This document shows positions 35,102-46,439 of a stretch of 64,000 nucleotides of DNA, in pieces. The notes under the pieces were generated by a model. It was not told where the DNA came from. It made no database searches and worked only from the letters and a program-made list of their open reading frames with translations. The stretch's first letter is position 1, and each line of letters starts with the position of its first letter. The stretch is from Amaurobius ferox (Eukaryota > Arthropoda > Arachnida > Araneae > Amaurobiidae): assembly GCA_951213105.1 (NCBI GenBank), contig OX578149.1:1674001-1738000 (forward strand), read 5' to 3'. The translations under genes were made by a program, and so were the position numbers.

Positions 35102-35341
35102 TTGCCAAAGTTTATGTGCCTTTTTACATGAAGACGGACCTTTTTGCAAATTCTATGCACAAGAATTTGTAGATGACTCTATTCCTAATCGAATGGTATC
35201 TCGAAATGACTTTTTACCTACCTCTACAACTCTGCAACATTACGAAAGTGCATTTTTAGCTTATATTGCTAAATTAGATTACATTTTGAAAAAGCGAATT
35301 GAAATAAGAAGAAAAGAAATGGAAATAAGTAAAAATAAATA
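35102..35341 (+). CDS. Unassigned plus-strand open frame inside the intron
   Basis: After a possible acceptor (CTACATTCAAAATAG) the frame reads CQSLCAFLHEDGPFCKFYAQ and on to KKRIEIRRKEMEISKNK with TAA at 35339. The stop overlaps an AATAAATAAATAG run that could serve as poly(A) signal. Amino-acid balance (acidic, aromatic, then a Lys/Glu helix-like tail) is more protein-like than nearby ORFs. I recognise no family. The start and any upstream exon are unknown; it may be a relic. Confidence 0.25.
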
Positions 35342-35681
35342 AATAGAAATCAGTGCAGTGTGAATTCGAAGAAAGTAGGAAGTTTGGCCACGTATACTAT
35401 CATATATATAATGAAAGTTATTGATTAAATGTTTGGGAGAAATATCTTCCAATACTGCACCTGTTACATTTAGGAACCCCTTGACATGTACGCAAGTGTC
35501 ATCTAATTTGACATGGACTCCAATGCTACTTACTGCACCCGTTCCGGAGTATCCTCCTGATTGTTAGTTCTAAATTATTTTTAATTCCAAATGAATACAA
35601 TTTTAGGATTTAGATTGACAAACTAAGTGCTAGTCATTATCTAGTGCAGCATGAGCGGAGCGGATTCGCTCTTGTAAAGTT

Positions 35682-35724
35682 AATCTATTTGGCACTATTC
35701 TTTTTGAATAGTGCCAAATAGATT
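35682..35724. other. Perfect 19-bp hairpin with 5-nt loop
   Basis: AATCTATTTGGCACTATTC, then TTTTT, then the exact reverse complement. It lies 70-120 bases inside the SAXO-like intron, next to the donor. It is too short for a typical microRNA precursor; it may be the remains of a small foldback element. Confidence 0.7.
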
Positions 35725-35798
35725 CTGTTTGCATTGGAGTTTGGTTCCACGTTCGGGTGACTTTTTAGACTAGATTATTATATTGATATTAGACTTAC

Positions 35799-38700
35799 TT
35801 TGCTCTGTTGGCTTGTCGGTTCGTCTTATAATCTCGAGTTGCAGAGTAATCGTTAGACGTTGTTTCAAATTCCATTTTCCCTTCTTGCTTCAAGTTCTCA
35901 CGACGCCTCTTTGAAGAAGAACGCCTGCCTTCCAACTTCTTGTATTCGGATCGGGATGTGGATGTGCCATCGAATGGGACGTGCTCTATTTTTATGTTGT
36001 CATGAGGTTTATAGCGCCTTTTGCCTTTGTTTAATTCTTGGATAATGGGGTTCTTCGTGCCTTCATCCTGCGTTCCATCCCCTTTTCTGGAAGCGTCTTT
36101 CCCGCCGTCTGATTCAACTTGTGGAACGACATCATTCTCAGATAACTTCCAAGATTCATACTCTCCTGCCATCGTTTCGTGAGATGACTCGGAAGTCGGT
36201 TTCCTCTCTAGGGGTATTTCTGCTCGGGGGTTGTACTTATTGCCATTTCTTTCTCCCACCTTTAAATTTTCGTTTGGCAAAGAAGTATCTTCAGCTGATT
36301 TTGGGGGGCTTTCATTTCGACCCATCGCGTCCGGTTCGCATAACGTTTCGTTTCGCTTATTCTGAGCAGAAATATTGCTTTTCATTTCTTGTACCTTCGA
36401 GCTTGCTTTTCCGCTCTCTCTCACTGTCTTTGCCTTTTCATGTATCCTGATGTCTGCCTGAGCCACTTTGGATCTTGCGAGCTCGTCGTGAGCGCTAGTT
36501 TCCTCGAAGCGCATACCCTTGTCATTGACTTTCCACGATCCGGGTTCGTTTTCTTTTGAATTGGCGTTTTTTGCACCCGCGGCAGTCTTTCTTCGGTCTG
36601 TCTTATCGCGTTGCGTTCGAATTCCTGCCGCTTGCAATTTTTTCTTCGGAACTGCAATCTGCTTTTCCGCTTTAATCCACTCTCTATATTCACGATGTGT
36701 CGTCGTTTCATTTGCAAATTTTCCCGATTCTAAGTATATGTTATTTTGGTGACGAATCGGTTTCACCCTATCCAATTGATCTGGCTGATGGAACATCTCT
36801 TGGTTTGTAGTTGTCGCAGTGAAATCGCCTTCGATTCGGGTCGTGGTTTTGGGGCGTATTTGCTGTACTCGTTCTAAACTCTTTTCTCTGAATTCGGAAT
36901 GGTTTGTCGTTTCGAAGTTCATTTCTCCTTCCTGTTTCAACGAAGATGCCAACTGAAAAGCTTTGGGCCTTTCTGTTTTCCACTGCTGGTAGGCATCGGC
37001 TGTGTTCGTTTCTTGGGCACCTTCTTCCATTCGGATGTGAGTCGATGGACGAATTGTGTGCACAGTTTCCACGGTTGGTGCTTGAAACATGGATTGATTA
37101 GTTGTTGTTCCGGAAAATTTTCCTTCTGACGTTTTGGTCAATGTTTTAGGCCTTATCTTCGAAACTTTTTCAGCAGTTTTTCCTTCAAACTCAAGTTGAT
37201 TTGAAGTTACAAAATCGTAGTTACCTTCTTGGGTAATATTAGGTTTTGGCTTTATAAGTTCTTGTTTACTTCCAGTCTTATATCCATATTCTTTTGATGT
37301 TGTTGATTCGCCATTAAATTCACCACTTTGCATTCTTATATTATCTCTTGGTCTGATGTCATGAACTTTTTCCATTGTCTCTCCCTGGTACATTACCTGG
37401 TTAGTTGTTGTTCCATCAAAATCACCTGTTATTGGTGAGGATGTATGAGGTCTAATTTGTTCAGTTCTTGCAATGGTTTTCTCGCCAAACTCTGTCTGAT
37501 GAGAGGTCGTAAAATCCATTTCTCCTTCTTGCGTTAACGTCGAAAATGGCTTAATAGCTTCAGGTCTAGCAAGTTCCCAATGCTGAAATTCTGTTGCAGC
37601 TGTAGTTTGGTCTTCGAATCTACCACTCTCTAGGTGAATATTTGTGGACGGTCTTTTCCCTCTCACTCGTTCGACGGGGTTGTTCAGGAACATTGTCTGA
37701 TTCACAGTCGTCCCATCAAAATCTCCAGTTAATTTAATAGCTGTCGTGGGTCTTATTTGAATTGGTTTTTCAGTTGCTCTTCCTTCATACTGTAAGCTGT
37801 TGGTTGTCGTAAAGTCCATGCTTCCTTCTTGTCGGATACTACTGTGGGGTTTGGTTGGAGTTGATTTCTCATATCCCCAAGTTTGAAATTCCCTGTTGTT
37901 TGTCGTTTCATGATTAAAATTTCCTCTTTCTAGTGTGATGTCTGTGTGCGGTCTTGCAGCTTTCTGTGTCTCTCCTGTAATACCCTGATGCATAGTTCGA
38001 TTAGTTGTAGTTCCATCAAATTCCCCTGAAATTTTTGGATTTGTTTTGGGCCTTATTTGGGAAGTTCTCTCAATGGCTTTTGTGGCATATTGAACCTGAT
38101 TCGTTGTTGTGAAATCGATATCCCCTTCTTGCTGTAAATTGTTTCGTGGGGTCACTGCCTGTGGTTTAGTCTGCTGCCATTGTTGGAACTCTGAGTGATT
38201 TGTTGTATCATTTGCAAATGCTCCTTTTTCCAACTCTAAATTACCTTTCGGTCTTATTATTTGTGTTCCATTGAATTGACCCGGATTTTTTGATGATGAG
38301 TGAGGAGGAAATTGAAACGCTTGTTTTTCTTCAAATTGCAATTGGTTCATAGTTGTAAAATCCATCGAGCCTTCTTGTCTTAAATTAGATATGGGTCTGA
38401 TAGGCTTGGGTCTGTCTACATGATATTCTTTAAACTGTGATCTATTTGTTGTTTCGGAGTTGAAAACGCCCGAGCTCGTTCTAAGATTCGGTTCTGGGAC
38501 AATTTTCTTAACTCTTTCAATCGGAAAAGAACTGTGCATAACTTGGTTTGTTGTGGTCATGTCATGATCACCCGATATCCTGTTTGTGGTGGTGGGTCGA
38601 ATGGGAAATACTTTCTCAGGGTGTTTCTCTTCGAATTCCGTCCTATTTGTCGTGATAAAATCCATTGAACCCTCTTGTGTGAGATTTGACCTGTGAACTA

Positions 38701-40305
38701 TTGGCGACGGTCTCTGTATTTGCCATTGTTGATATTCGCGTGCTGATGTCGTTTCATCTACAAACGGACCGTCTTCCAAGTGAAGATTGCTCTTTGGTCG
38801 AATGGGATTAACTTTTTCAACCTGGTCGTGAGAAAACATAACTTGGTTCATCGTAGTTGCATCGAAATTTCCATCAGATACTTTTGTTGTCGTTTTCGGC
38901 CGAATACCCTTCACTCTCATTGATGATTTTTGATTGAATTCACTCCGATTAGTGGTATCAAATTCCATTTCCCCCTCCTGCCTTAGATTGCTATGAGGTC
39001 TTATTGGTTTTGGACGCACCTGATCCCAGGTTAAGTATTCCATTTCCTCATTTCTGGTATCTGTACCCCATTCTTCTTTTCGATCTTCATTTTGTTCCGC
39101 TTCAGTGGCTTGCAGTAGGTGACTTTCTACCAACGTATCACTTTGTAATTTGGCCATTTGCGCTTCAGCATTTGTTTGTGCTACATTGTCTGCTTGATCT
39201 GTGTCCATTGAGACCTCCGGATTTTGTGTCGAAACTGTTTTTTCTAATGTTTCTTGTTCTTTTCGTTCTGTCACTGTCTCTAAATTGGACTGCAAATAGC
39301 GGGACCTCTCTCTCTTGTTTGGATAATCAACATCATTAGCCGTTTCAAAGTTGAAACTGCCTTCGGGCGTCAGATTGTTTTGAGGTTTTATTACGATTGG
39401 CCTCGAGACTTGCCAGCGGGCTTCATGAAGCACGGCATCCGTATTTCGTACTTCTGTAGAATCTGTAGAATACACTTTCTTCGCCAGGTCGGAGTGAACT
39501 GCATCAACCTCCGCTGTTCCGTCGCCAAGCTGCCAAGTGTCTGAGGGTTTGTGCCTCTCGGGTTTCTCTACATTCCATCGCTTGTAATCCATCACGGCCG
39601 TTGTCTCGTCTCGAAGAGGCTCCTCCGACATCCTTATCTCACTCTGAGGTCTCGCCTGTTTCGGCTTCAGGGGAACATCGCTTTGCGATTCCCATCTGGC
39701 TTGTTCGGCTATTGCTGCTTTATAGTCTAATGAAGTTGTGTCGAAGCTCATCTCTCCTTCCGGTTTCAAGTGGCTGACTGTTGTGCCCTTTTTAACTTTG
39801 GTGGCATGCTTCGGGGTGAAAGCACGTTGATAAGAACTATCGGACTGAAATTCTCCACCGAGTTTCAAAGATGTTCTTGGCCTGTGGCTTGTTTCGTTTT
39901 GTTCCTCTTTGTTCTCAAATACCGTTTTATTGAAAACGCTTTTGCTCGTGGTTTCCATATTAATGGAGCCTGAGAGAGTCAATGAATCCGGTTTCTTTAT
40001 AGGTAAAGTTTTCGGAATTTGTTTTCGGTTCCAAGATTCTCGTTTAACCTCGGCTTCTTTAAATTCTTGAGTGGACTGCGCAGCAGATGATTTTTTTGTG
40101 TAATCGAATTGTTGAATGGTTGTAAAATCTCCGTCACCGCCCGTCTTTAAATTATCTGAAGGTCGAATTAACAATCTCTTTGGTACTTGCTTCGCTGACC
40201 AGCTAGTTCCATTATTGCTTCCCTTATCATTAACTGTGACCGCTGTGGCCTCTGCATTTGCATGATCCACGCTGTTGGTCAGATCCCATTGCTTTCTTCT
40301 TTTTT
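35799..40305 (-). CDS. SAXO-like protein, giant exon of Mn-module repeats
   Basis: Single 4507-bp exon, about 1502 residues. SAXO (FAM154)/MAP6-related proteins bind and stabilise microtubules, often of cilia and sperm, through Mn modules; the same role is inferred here. The repeats read RPxxNLxQEG then MDFTTTNxxEF, or RPKTTTKxSG then DFDGTTTNQVMF, or LExGxF then ETTxxxEYQQW. From ORF residue ~419 to ~1198 (counting from 40270) these alternate strictly as eight A-B-C triads of about 98 residues. Irregular modules precede and follow. Residues ~320-410 and ~1200-1390 are charged linkers. The acceptor TTTTTGTCTAAATAG ends at 40306; the donor is GTAAGT from 35798. The apparent start at 40270 is GTG and not a real start; the frame opens at the acceptor. 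Confidence 0.85.
36677..39016 (-). repeat. Eight ~295-bp tandem units inside the giant exon
   Basis: The triad A-B-C structure of the protein is a coding tandem repeat of about 290-303 bp, eight copies, each of three diverged ~34-residue modules. Module B of triad three (near 38250) is shortened, with FNGTQ in place of FDGTTTNQ. DNA copies are well diverged, so the array is old and not a recent slippage product. Confidence 0.75.
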
Positions 40306-42482
40306 CTATTTAGACAAAAATAATAAAAAATACATCAATCTGTTATATTAAAAATGTAATACATTTTGCATATTTACTTTGCTACCATTTTCTAAATGTC
40401 ATTTATTTTATGAGCCTCATATGCTTCAGTGGAGTGTTTATGAAATTTCTAAAAAGTTCAGAAATACAAATAGTATCTTAAAAGACACACACATTTTGCA
40501 TTCGAAAACGGGTTGGCTTAAAAAATTTATTTGGATACTTCAGCCTAAGTTACGGAAGGAAAGCATTTCATGCAAAACACTATTAAAACCATTTCGGGAA
40601 TAAAATAAAATATTTCAATTAGTAATGGGTCTTTATTCAGGAAGGTATGAATTTAAAGAAAGTTGTTTGACATGAGCGATTAATCGACTGATTTGCATAT
40701 GTCAATTTTACATTTGTACTACTATTACTGCAGATAGCATCCGTAGACTGATACCCGAAATGACGACAAGAATACTTGGTTTGTGTTATTAAAATGGCGG
40801 CCCTTTCAGGTATCGGTCATTCCGCGCTGTAATAGTTAGGCGACTTCTATGGCTATGCTTTGAACTTTTGAACGACTTTGCTTTGAAAGCTTTTCCAGCA
40901 TTGGAGAAGGGGTCTTGCACCGCAGTCTTACATAATAATAGAAGAAATCAACTGCTACTAAATTTGGTACAGTGAGCTTTTTATTAATATTCTAATTAGC
41001 TAAAAGTTATGAATATTTAAAGGAATGCCCATATTTCGCCCTTTTCAAATCAAATTTATAGACCAGCTTCCAGCCATGAACTTCAATCGTATACAATGGC
41101 GTGACATGAACTGGATACGAAAGTAAAAAATTCTAACTTCCTCAATTTTAGAGATATCGTTTTAATTCTTTTAAACGTGCTATAATTCTATCATTATAAG
41201 TATGGCAGTCGAAAATCTTTTCGATCGGATGAGTATTTAATTCTTTAATTGTATCTTTAATCTCGTCATTAATTCTTTAATCTCGTTAAATGTACTTTTT
41301 GAATTCTTTCTAACATAGTTGTAAAGTGTTTATGACTGATTCTGTCCGTTCGCGCGACAACTGCTGTAAAAAGGATCAAAGTGCAATTTTAATATCTTGT
41401 TGAGACGGCCTGTGGGAATGAAAATAAATAATATCGCCCAATTAGTTTCTTATTGAACCCGGGGTAGAAAAATGAAATACATTGAACCCTATGGGACATA
41501 ATTTTTCAAGCATTTTTTAAGCGGAGTTATAATTCACCCATTGCTTTGAAAATTTTAGGAAATTTTCAAATTATCACGCAAAATATGTCAATAAATTTCA
41601 GCAAAATGGGTTAGGTAGGTTTTAAAATAAAAATTGAAATAATATGGACATTCATATTATGTGAAGAGATCACGTGACTCATTTCAAAATAAAATAGGGC
41701 GTCCATTTTTTTCCCTGTGTAAAAATCGTGATGTTTAAAGACCGTTTCAATTTATATTGAATGTTGCATCCGTTATAAAACCGCTTTATTTTTTTATATT
41801 ATCTGTGTATCCAAATTCTGTGCCAACGCAATTGCAATATATTTGATTTTAAATGATCGCTGAACTTTGATTATTCCTACAACGAAGCCTAATTTCTATA
41901 GCATGAAGACTAAACAAATCAAGCGAGTGTAAGATGAGTTGAATTTTTATCACCTAAAATTATTTAGCCCTGGAGTCTGGAATATGAATGAAGTATTCAT
42001 TCATGTTACATGGAGAAACAGATTATTTATAGCATTGTTTTTTTGATGCAGTTTTAAGTTTCCAAATATAATAAATTATTGTAGTACTGTGATAATAATA
42101 AAATATGAGTGCTGAATGGATCGCATTTTCGAGATATTTAAATAAAATTGCATTTCATTTGGAAAGTGCTTCATAAACTTTTATGCATGATTGATCTTTC
42201 TTGTTTTAGGGTACAAATGTCTTTATTTATTATTCAGAACGTAATGTCGATTTTATTCAAATTTAACGTTCGCCGTTTGCATGCTCATCTTTAGGGCTAA
42301 AGGTATAATTAGGCCATAACACGTGATCGCATGTACCCTGAGCACCCTCGTAGCGAGCGAAAGCTTCAAGTACGCTCGCGTAGCGGGTGAAGTTTGAATA
42401 TTTTTTAGTAACTCGCTATTACGGAATGATTTCATTTTGAGGCATTCCGGAACCACCAAGATAAATTCTGTTTCGCACTCAC
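40306..42482 (-). other. 2.2-kb intron of the SAXO-like gene
   Basis: Donor GTGAGT at 42482-42477, acceptor ending at 40306. Contains one copy of a dispersed repeat (41310-42155). No other feature seen. Confidence 0.7.
41310..42155. repeat. Dispersed ~0.85-kb repeat, copy A
   Basis: Direct-orientation relative of 50781-51990. Shared blocks: GTAAAGTGTTTATG near the start, TTCTGTCCGTT, AATGAAATACATTGAACCCTATGGGAC, AATTATCAC, GATCACGTGACT, CTTTGATTATT and TCCAAATATAATAAATTAT. No coding capacity. Confidence 0.65.
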
Positions 42483-42565
42483 CTTTTGCTTCGGTCAGAA
42501 GTTCTCTGTTGCTTTCCCCGTGCACGAGCTGGGACTCCTTGGTCCGGTGCAGACACATGTGGCGT
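42483..42565 (-). CDS. SAXO-like protein, upstream exon with Cys/His motif
   Basis: 83-bp exon between acceptor AATGTGTGTCTTTCCAG (AG at 42567-42566) and donor AAAAG/GTGAGT. It reads RHMCLHRTKESQLVHGESN, then RELLTEAK, and ends with one base that joins the next exon's AA to make Glu; the phase fits exactly. It starts one base into a codon; if the previous exon supplied GG the peptide would be GRHMCLH. SAXO proteins have a conserved N-terminal Cys-rich stretch of the form CxxCxCGRHxCxH, so this is probably the second half of that domain. The exon with the first cysteines and the start codon was not found; it may lie far upstream. Confidence 0.65.
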
Positions 42566-42889
42566 CTGGAAAGACACACATTGGACTGAATTCTAGAGAA
42601 ATTATATTTGGAAAACAAAACATGCGGTTACACCTTTTTTAGCATAGCCAGGATTTCAGAAAAGGGAGCGAGTCAATATCAAAACTTCGAAGTAATTGGT
42701 CGGAGGTGCGTTTGACTGCTAAAAAAAGCTTTGTACATGTTGTGCCGATTTTAATTATTATCCCTAAATAAAAAGGCAGCTAAAAGATATAACTATTTTT
42801 TTGTAGTTTAACTTTACTTGTTATTATTCTGAAATTAATAGTTTTACTCGGTGGCTGCAAATTACACAGCCTTTCGGGATCCATAACTA
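42566..42889. other. Upstream intron part, nothing recognised
   Basis: Sequence between the SAXO-like exon and the foldback element; probably intronic for the minus-strand gene. No exon with the expected Cys-rich motif was seen. Confidence 0.35.
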
Positions 42890-45712
42890 TAATAGTAGAG
42901 TAATAAGGAGAGTTCTGCGCCACTTAGGAGGCGGTGAACCCTATACTTTAACATGGGAGCCCTCCGGGGCCAGAAAATGAATGCATCAACGGAGCGGTGG
43001 TAAAGCCCTATGCTTTAACATGAGGAATCTCAGAAGTCGGTGTGTCGCGGCACAGTTAGGGTTCCATAAGATAGGTGTGGATAGAAGGATGGTGGCACAG
43101 AAGAGGGTAGAGTTCAAAATTATGTTACGTATAAAGTATTGCTGCTATTTTGTTTTTGTTTTTTTCACAAATGCCAGTTTTTTTACTCATAAATTTTAAC
43201 AAATGGTGTTTTAAACTTTCAGAATTTAACAAATTCACGTTTCGCGCTTTTCAAAAACCACACATGTATTAATTTGTCTATGGAAATTAACATGTGTTTT
43301 CGCACGTCTACAAATTTTTAGTAAAAATCCACAAAACTATGTTTTGAAGTGTTTAAATTTCACAAAAATGTGTTTTTTAGTAACAAAATTTTACAAATGT
43401 AAGTTTTTTACTTATAAATTTTAACAAATCTAAGTTCTCAACCTTTCAAAAATTACACATGTGTTAATTTCTCTATGAGAATTAATATGTGTTTTCGCAC
43501 TTGTGCAAATTTTTAACGTTTTTTAACAAAAATGTGTTTTTTAGTAACAAAATTTAACAAAAATGTATTTTTTAGTACCAAAAAACTAACAAACATTTGT
43601 TTCGAACAAGCTAAATCTCGGGAATAGGTGTATCGCGTGAGGGTGGTATTCCCTCTTAAAATTCGGAAAAATCCCAGAGAATATACTTTTTAAAAATGAG
43701 GTGAATGCACCCATTTCCTCAATAGTAGTCTATTGAATATATGCTGATATTTTAGTAAAAGATAATATTTTTTAAAAGGTTGTCCCTGCCACCACCCGAT
43801 GCGCATGCGCACTGCGACAACCTGGAAGATATGAATAATAATTTCTGTATTATAATATTAGTTACAAAAAAATAATTTTCTTTAAAGATTGTCCCCACCA
43901 CCACCCGATGCATAAATGCACCGCTACAATCTCTATTTTAAAGTGTCCTTAGGCATAACTTGTAATACCGTTCTCATGTAAATGTCTTTTGTCATCAATG
44001 GGCGACAAAGCCACCTTGTTTATACACCTCAAACATATACCCCTCTTGAGTATTATCCTTTAGACTCATTATCCAAGATTCGTTCACATTTTCAGTAGAT
44101 ATCCATTCAAACCCTCCATCGGGCAGTGTTTGAGACGTACATACAGGTTATTGGCATCGAGACAGATGATGTGTTTACCAGGCTTAGTAGAGTCATAATT
44201 TTCCAAATAACGATTATTAGCCTCAGATCTACGCTGGCTAATCATACATATGTGGTGACGTCACGACTGCGGAACTTCACAGACTCTCTGCGGACTTCAC
44301 CGACCCTGCTATCCTGAGAAGGCGTACAGCGCATGTCTACGAATTGGTATTTAAGACTGTGCGACGTGCATATCTTCAGTCTCTTGAAGCCTGGAGTCTC
44401 GAAGTCTTGAGCCTCGGCGCAACGTTAGTTACGTGTCAGGCATTTTCTAGCGCAACCATACGCATGCATGGACTGGGTAACTTGACGCTGTAATGTTTGA
44501 AGTACAGCATGTACCTGTATCGTTGGGTTAAGTTTTAGTTATTAAATGTTAAATTTCTGCCGTGTCGAGTGTTCTTATACGATAGCTGTAGTCCGCAACC
44601 TTATAACAACTGGTTAAGTTTAAACTTATATACCAGAGTGGTGACCTTAAACCCTATTCCGGGATACTTTACTAAAGTGGTGTATCAATAATACCCAAAG
44701 TGGTTGACCCGGACGTGAGTGGACAGCTCGTTCTGCTGTAACTTATTCACATCTTCGAGGTTGTCGCGGTGCGCATGCGCATCGGGTGGTGGCGGGGACA
44801 ACCTTTTAAAGGAATATTACCTTTCATTAAAATATCTACATATATTCAATAGATTACTATTGAGGAAATGGGTGCATTCACCTCATTTTTAAAATACCTA
44901 TTTTTAAAAAGTATATTCTCTAGTATTTTTCCGAATTTTAAGAGGGAATACGACCCTCACGCGATACACCTATTCCTGAAATTCCCGAGATTCAGCAAGT
45001 TCAAAACATGTTTTTGTTAGTTTTTTTTTACTAAAAAATACCTTTTTGTTGAATTTCGTTACTAAAAAAACACACTTTTAATAAAAAACGTTAAAAATTT
45101 GCACAAGTGCGAAAACATATGTTAATTCCCATAGACAAATTAAGACGTGTGATTTTTGAAAAGTTGAAAACTTAGATTTGCTAAAATTTATAAGTAAAAA
45201 ACTTGCATTTGTAAAATTTTGTTACTAAAGAACAAACACATTTTTATGAAATTTAAACACTTCAAAACATATTTTTGTGGATTTTTGCTAAAAATTTGCA
45301 CACGTTCGAAAACAAATGTTAATTTCCATAGACAAATTAACACGTGTGGTTTTTAAAAAGCACGAAACGTGAATTTGTTAAATTCTGAGAGTTTAAAAAA
45401 CTATTTGTTAAAATTTATGAGTAAAAAAACTTACATTTATGAAAAAAAAAAAATAACAACAGCAATACTTTATACGTAACATAATTTTGAACTCTACCCT
45501 CCTCTGTGCCGCCATCCTTCTATCCACACCTATCGTATGGAACCCTAACTGCACCGACTTCTGAGATTCCCCATGTTAAAGCACAGGGCTTTACCTCCGC
45601 CTCCGTTGATGCATTCAGTTTCTGGCCCCGGAGGGTTCCCATGTTAAAGTACAGGGTTCACAGCCTCCTAAGCGGCGCAGAACTTTCCTTATTCCCCTAC
45701 TTATAATGATTA
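42890..45712. mobile_element. 2.8-kb foldback element with ~0.95-kb inverted arms
   Basis: Left arm 42890-43838 and right arm 44743-45712 are inverted copies, from TTCTGCGCC near the outer ends to GGTTGTCGC near the inner ends. Arms hold outer GC-richer DNA (ATGCATCAACGGAG, GATAGAAGGATGG) and inner AT-rich repeats of AACAAAAATGTGTTTTTTAG type, a ~190-bp unit occurring twice per arm. Each inner end carries an inverted motif GGTTGTCCC...GACAACC surrounding TGCGCATGCGCA (43800-43811 and 44770-44781). A decayed third copy is at 43885-43935. No transposase; it would be non-autonomous. Confidence 0.75.
44251..44608 (+). repeat. Possible Ty3/Gypsy LTR in the foldback loop
   Basis: Starts TGTGGTGACGTCACGACTG and ends TTATAACA, with a TATTTAAG box near 44347. 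Downstream, AGTGGTTGACCCGGACGTGA near 44698 resembles the leader found after the 5' LTR in arthropod Gypsy elements. No short target duplication and no second LTR was found. Reading only; moderate to low confidence. Confidence 0.35.
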
Positions 45713-46439
45713 TAATCTTGAGGAGCGATTACTAAAAGTTAATAAAAAAAGTAAAAATGATTGTAGTATACGGTACCAGTTTACATCATTATATTTAGAA
45801 GAATTCTCTTACGATAGACATATTAAGTTATACGGAGAGAAATCATCCCAGAATCGTATTAATGGGTTGGACGATTTAACAGTCTTTTTTGAAATTTCGG
45901 AAAATGAATACTATCCTTCATATAGTAAATAACCCGATGTGGTTTTGCACCCCTGAAGAGTCACGCACATCACGAGTCTCCAGATTTCATTTTGGAGCCC
46001 TCCTTCGAGCTAGGAACCTTCACTGATCAAATACTCCAACTCAACAAATTGCTTGCACTCAAAACTGCCGTCACTTAAGCATTACTTCTTCCAGAAACGT
46101 AGATTTTTAACTCCCTCCTGGTGTGGAGACCCACTCAGACCCTCGTAGTCCGATTGCTTTAAAGCTCTTGGGAATCCACTGTATGTTCAAACTGTTATGT
46201 ATTCAAACTTAAACAATAAGACTACAACCTATAAAGCGAAACCTATTTTGGATTCGCTTCAGGACAGAAAAAGAACGTTTTCCTCCTCTTTTGGATGCAC
46301 CCACGTCAAACTTAGAAAGGAGCAGCCACAAAATGGGTATACATGTCAGGCGCACATACGCGGAAGCTAAGCCGCAGAAACATTTTTAACGTATTATATA
46401 AAAGCGGCCAGAGTCTGTATCTCCGCGTTAAGGATTCTT
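45713..46439. other. Non-coding stretch, nothing recognised
   Basis: No coding signature. It may include an eroded left end of the Tc1 element that follows. Confidence 0.35.

Larger units (their letters stand above)
29924..35798 (-). other. 5.9-kb intron of the SAXO-like gene
   Basis: Donor GTAAGT at 35798-35793 and acceptor TTTTCACAG ending at 29924. It contains two nested SINEs (30950-31275), a dispersed arthropod-type repeat around 31640-32050, a tandem pair of ~0.83-kb repeats (32540-34250), a 28-bp local duplication near 34316-34399, an unassigned plus-strand frame (35102-35341) and a perfect hairpin (35682-35724). Confidence 0.75.

Noticed and set aside
35682..35724. MicroRNA gene of the miR-96/263 group
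   Set aside because: Only ten bases match; the whole hairpin is 43 bases with a 5-base loop, too short for a normal precursor.
36421..39339. Plus-strand and alternate-frame ORFs within the giant exon
   Set aside because: Shadows of the repeat-rich SAXO-like coding frame.
40268..40270. Start codon of the 1491-residue minus-strand ORF
   Set aside because: The codon is GTG; the frame stays open upstream to a splice acceptor at 40306, so this is an internal exon.
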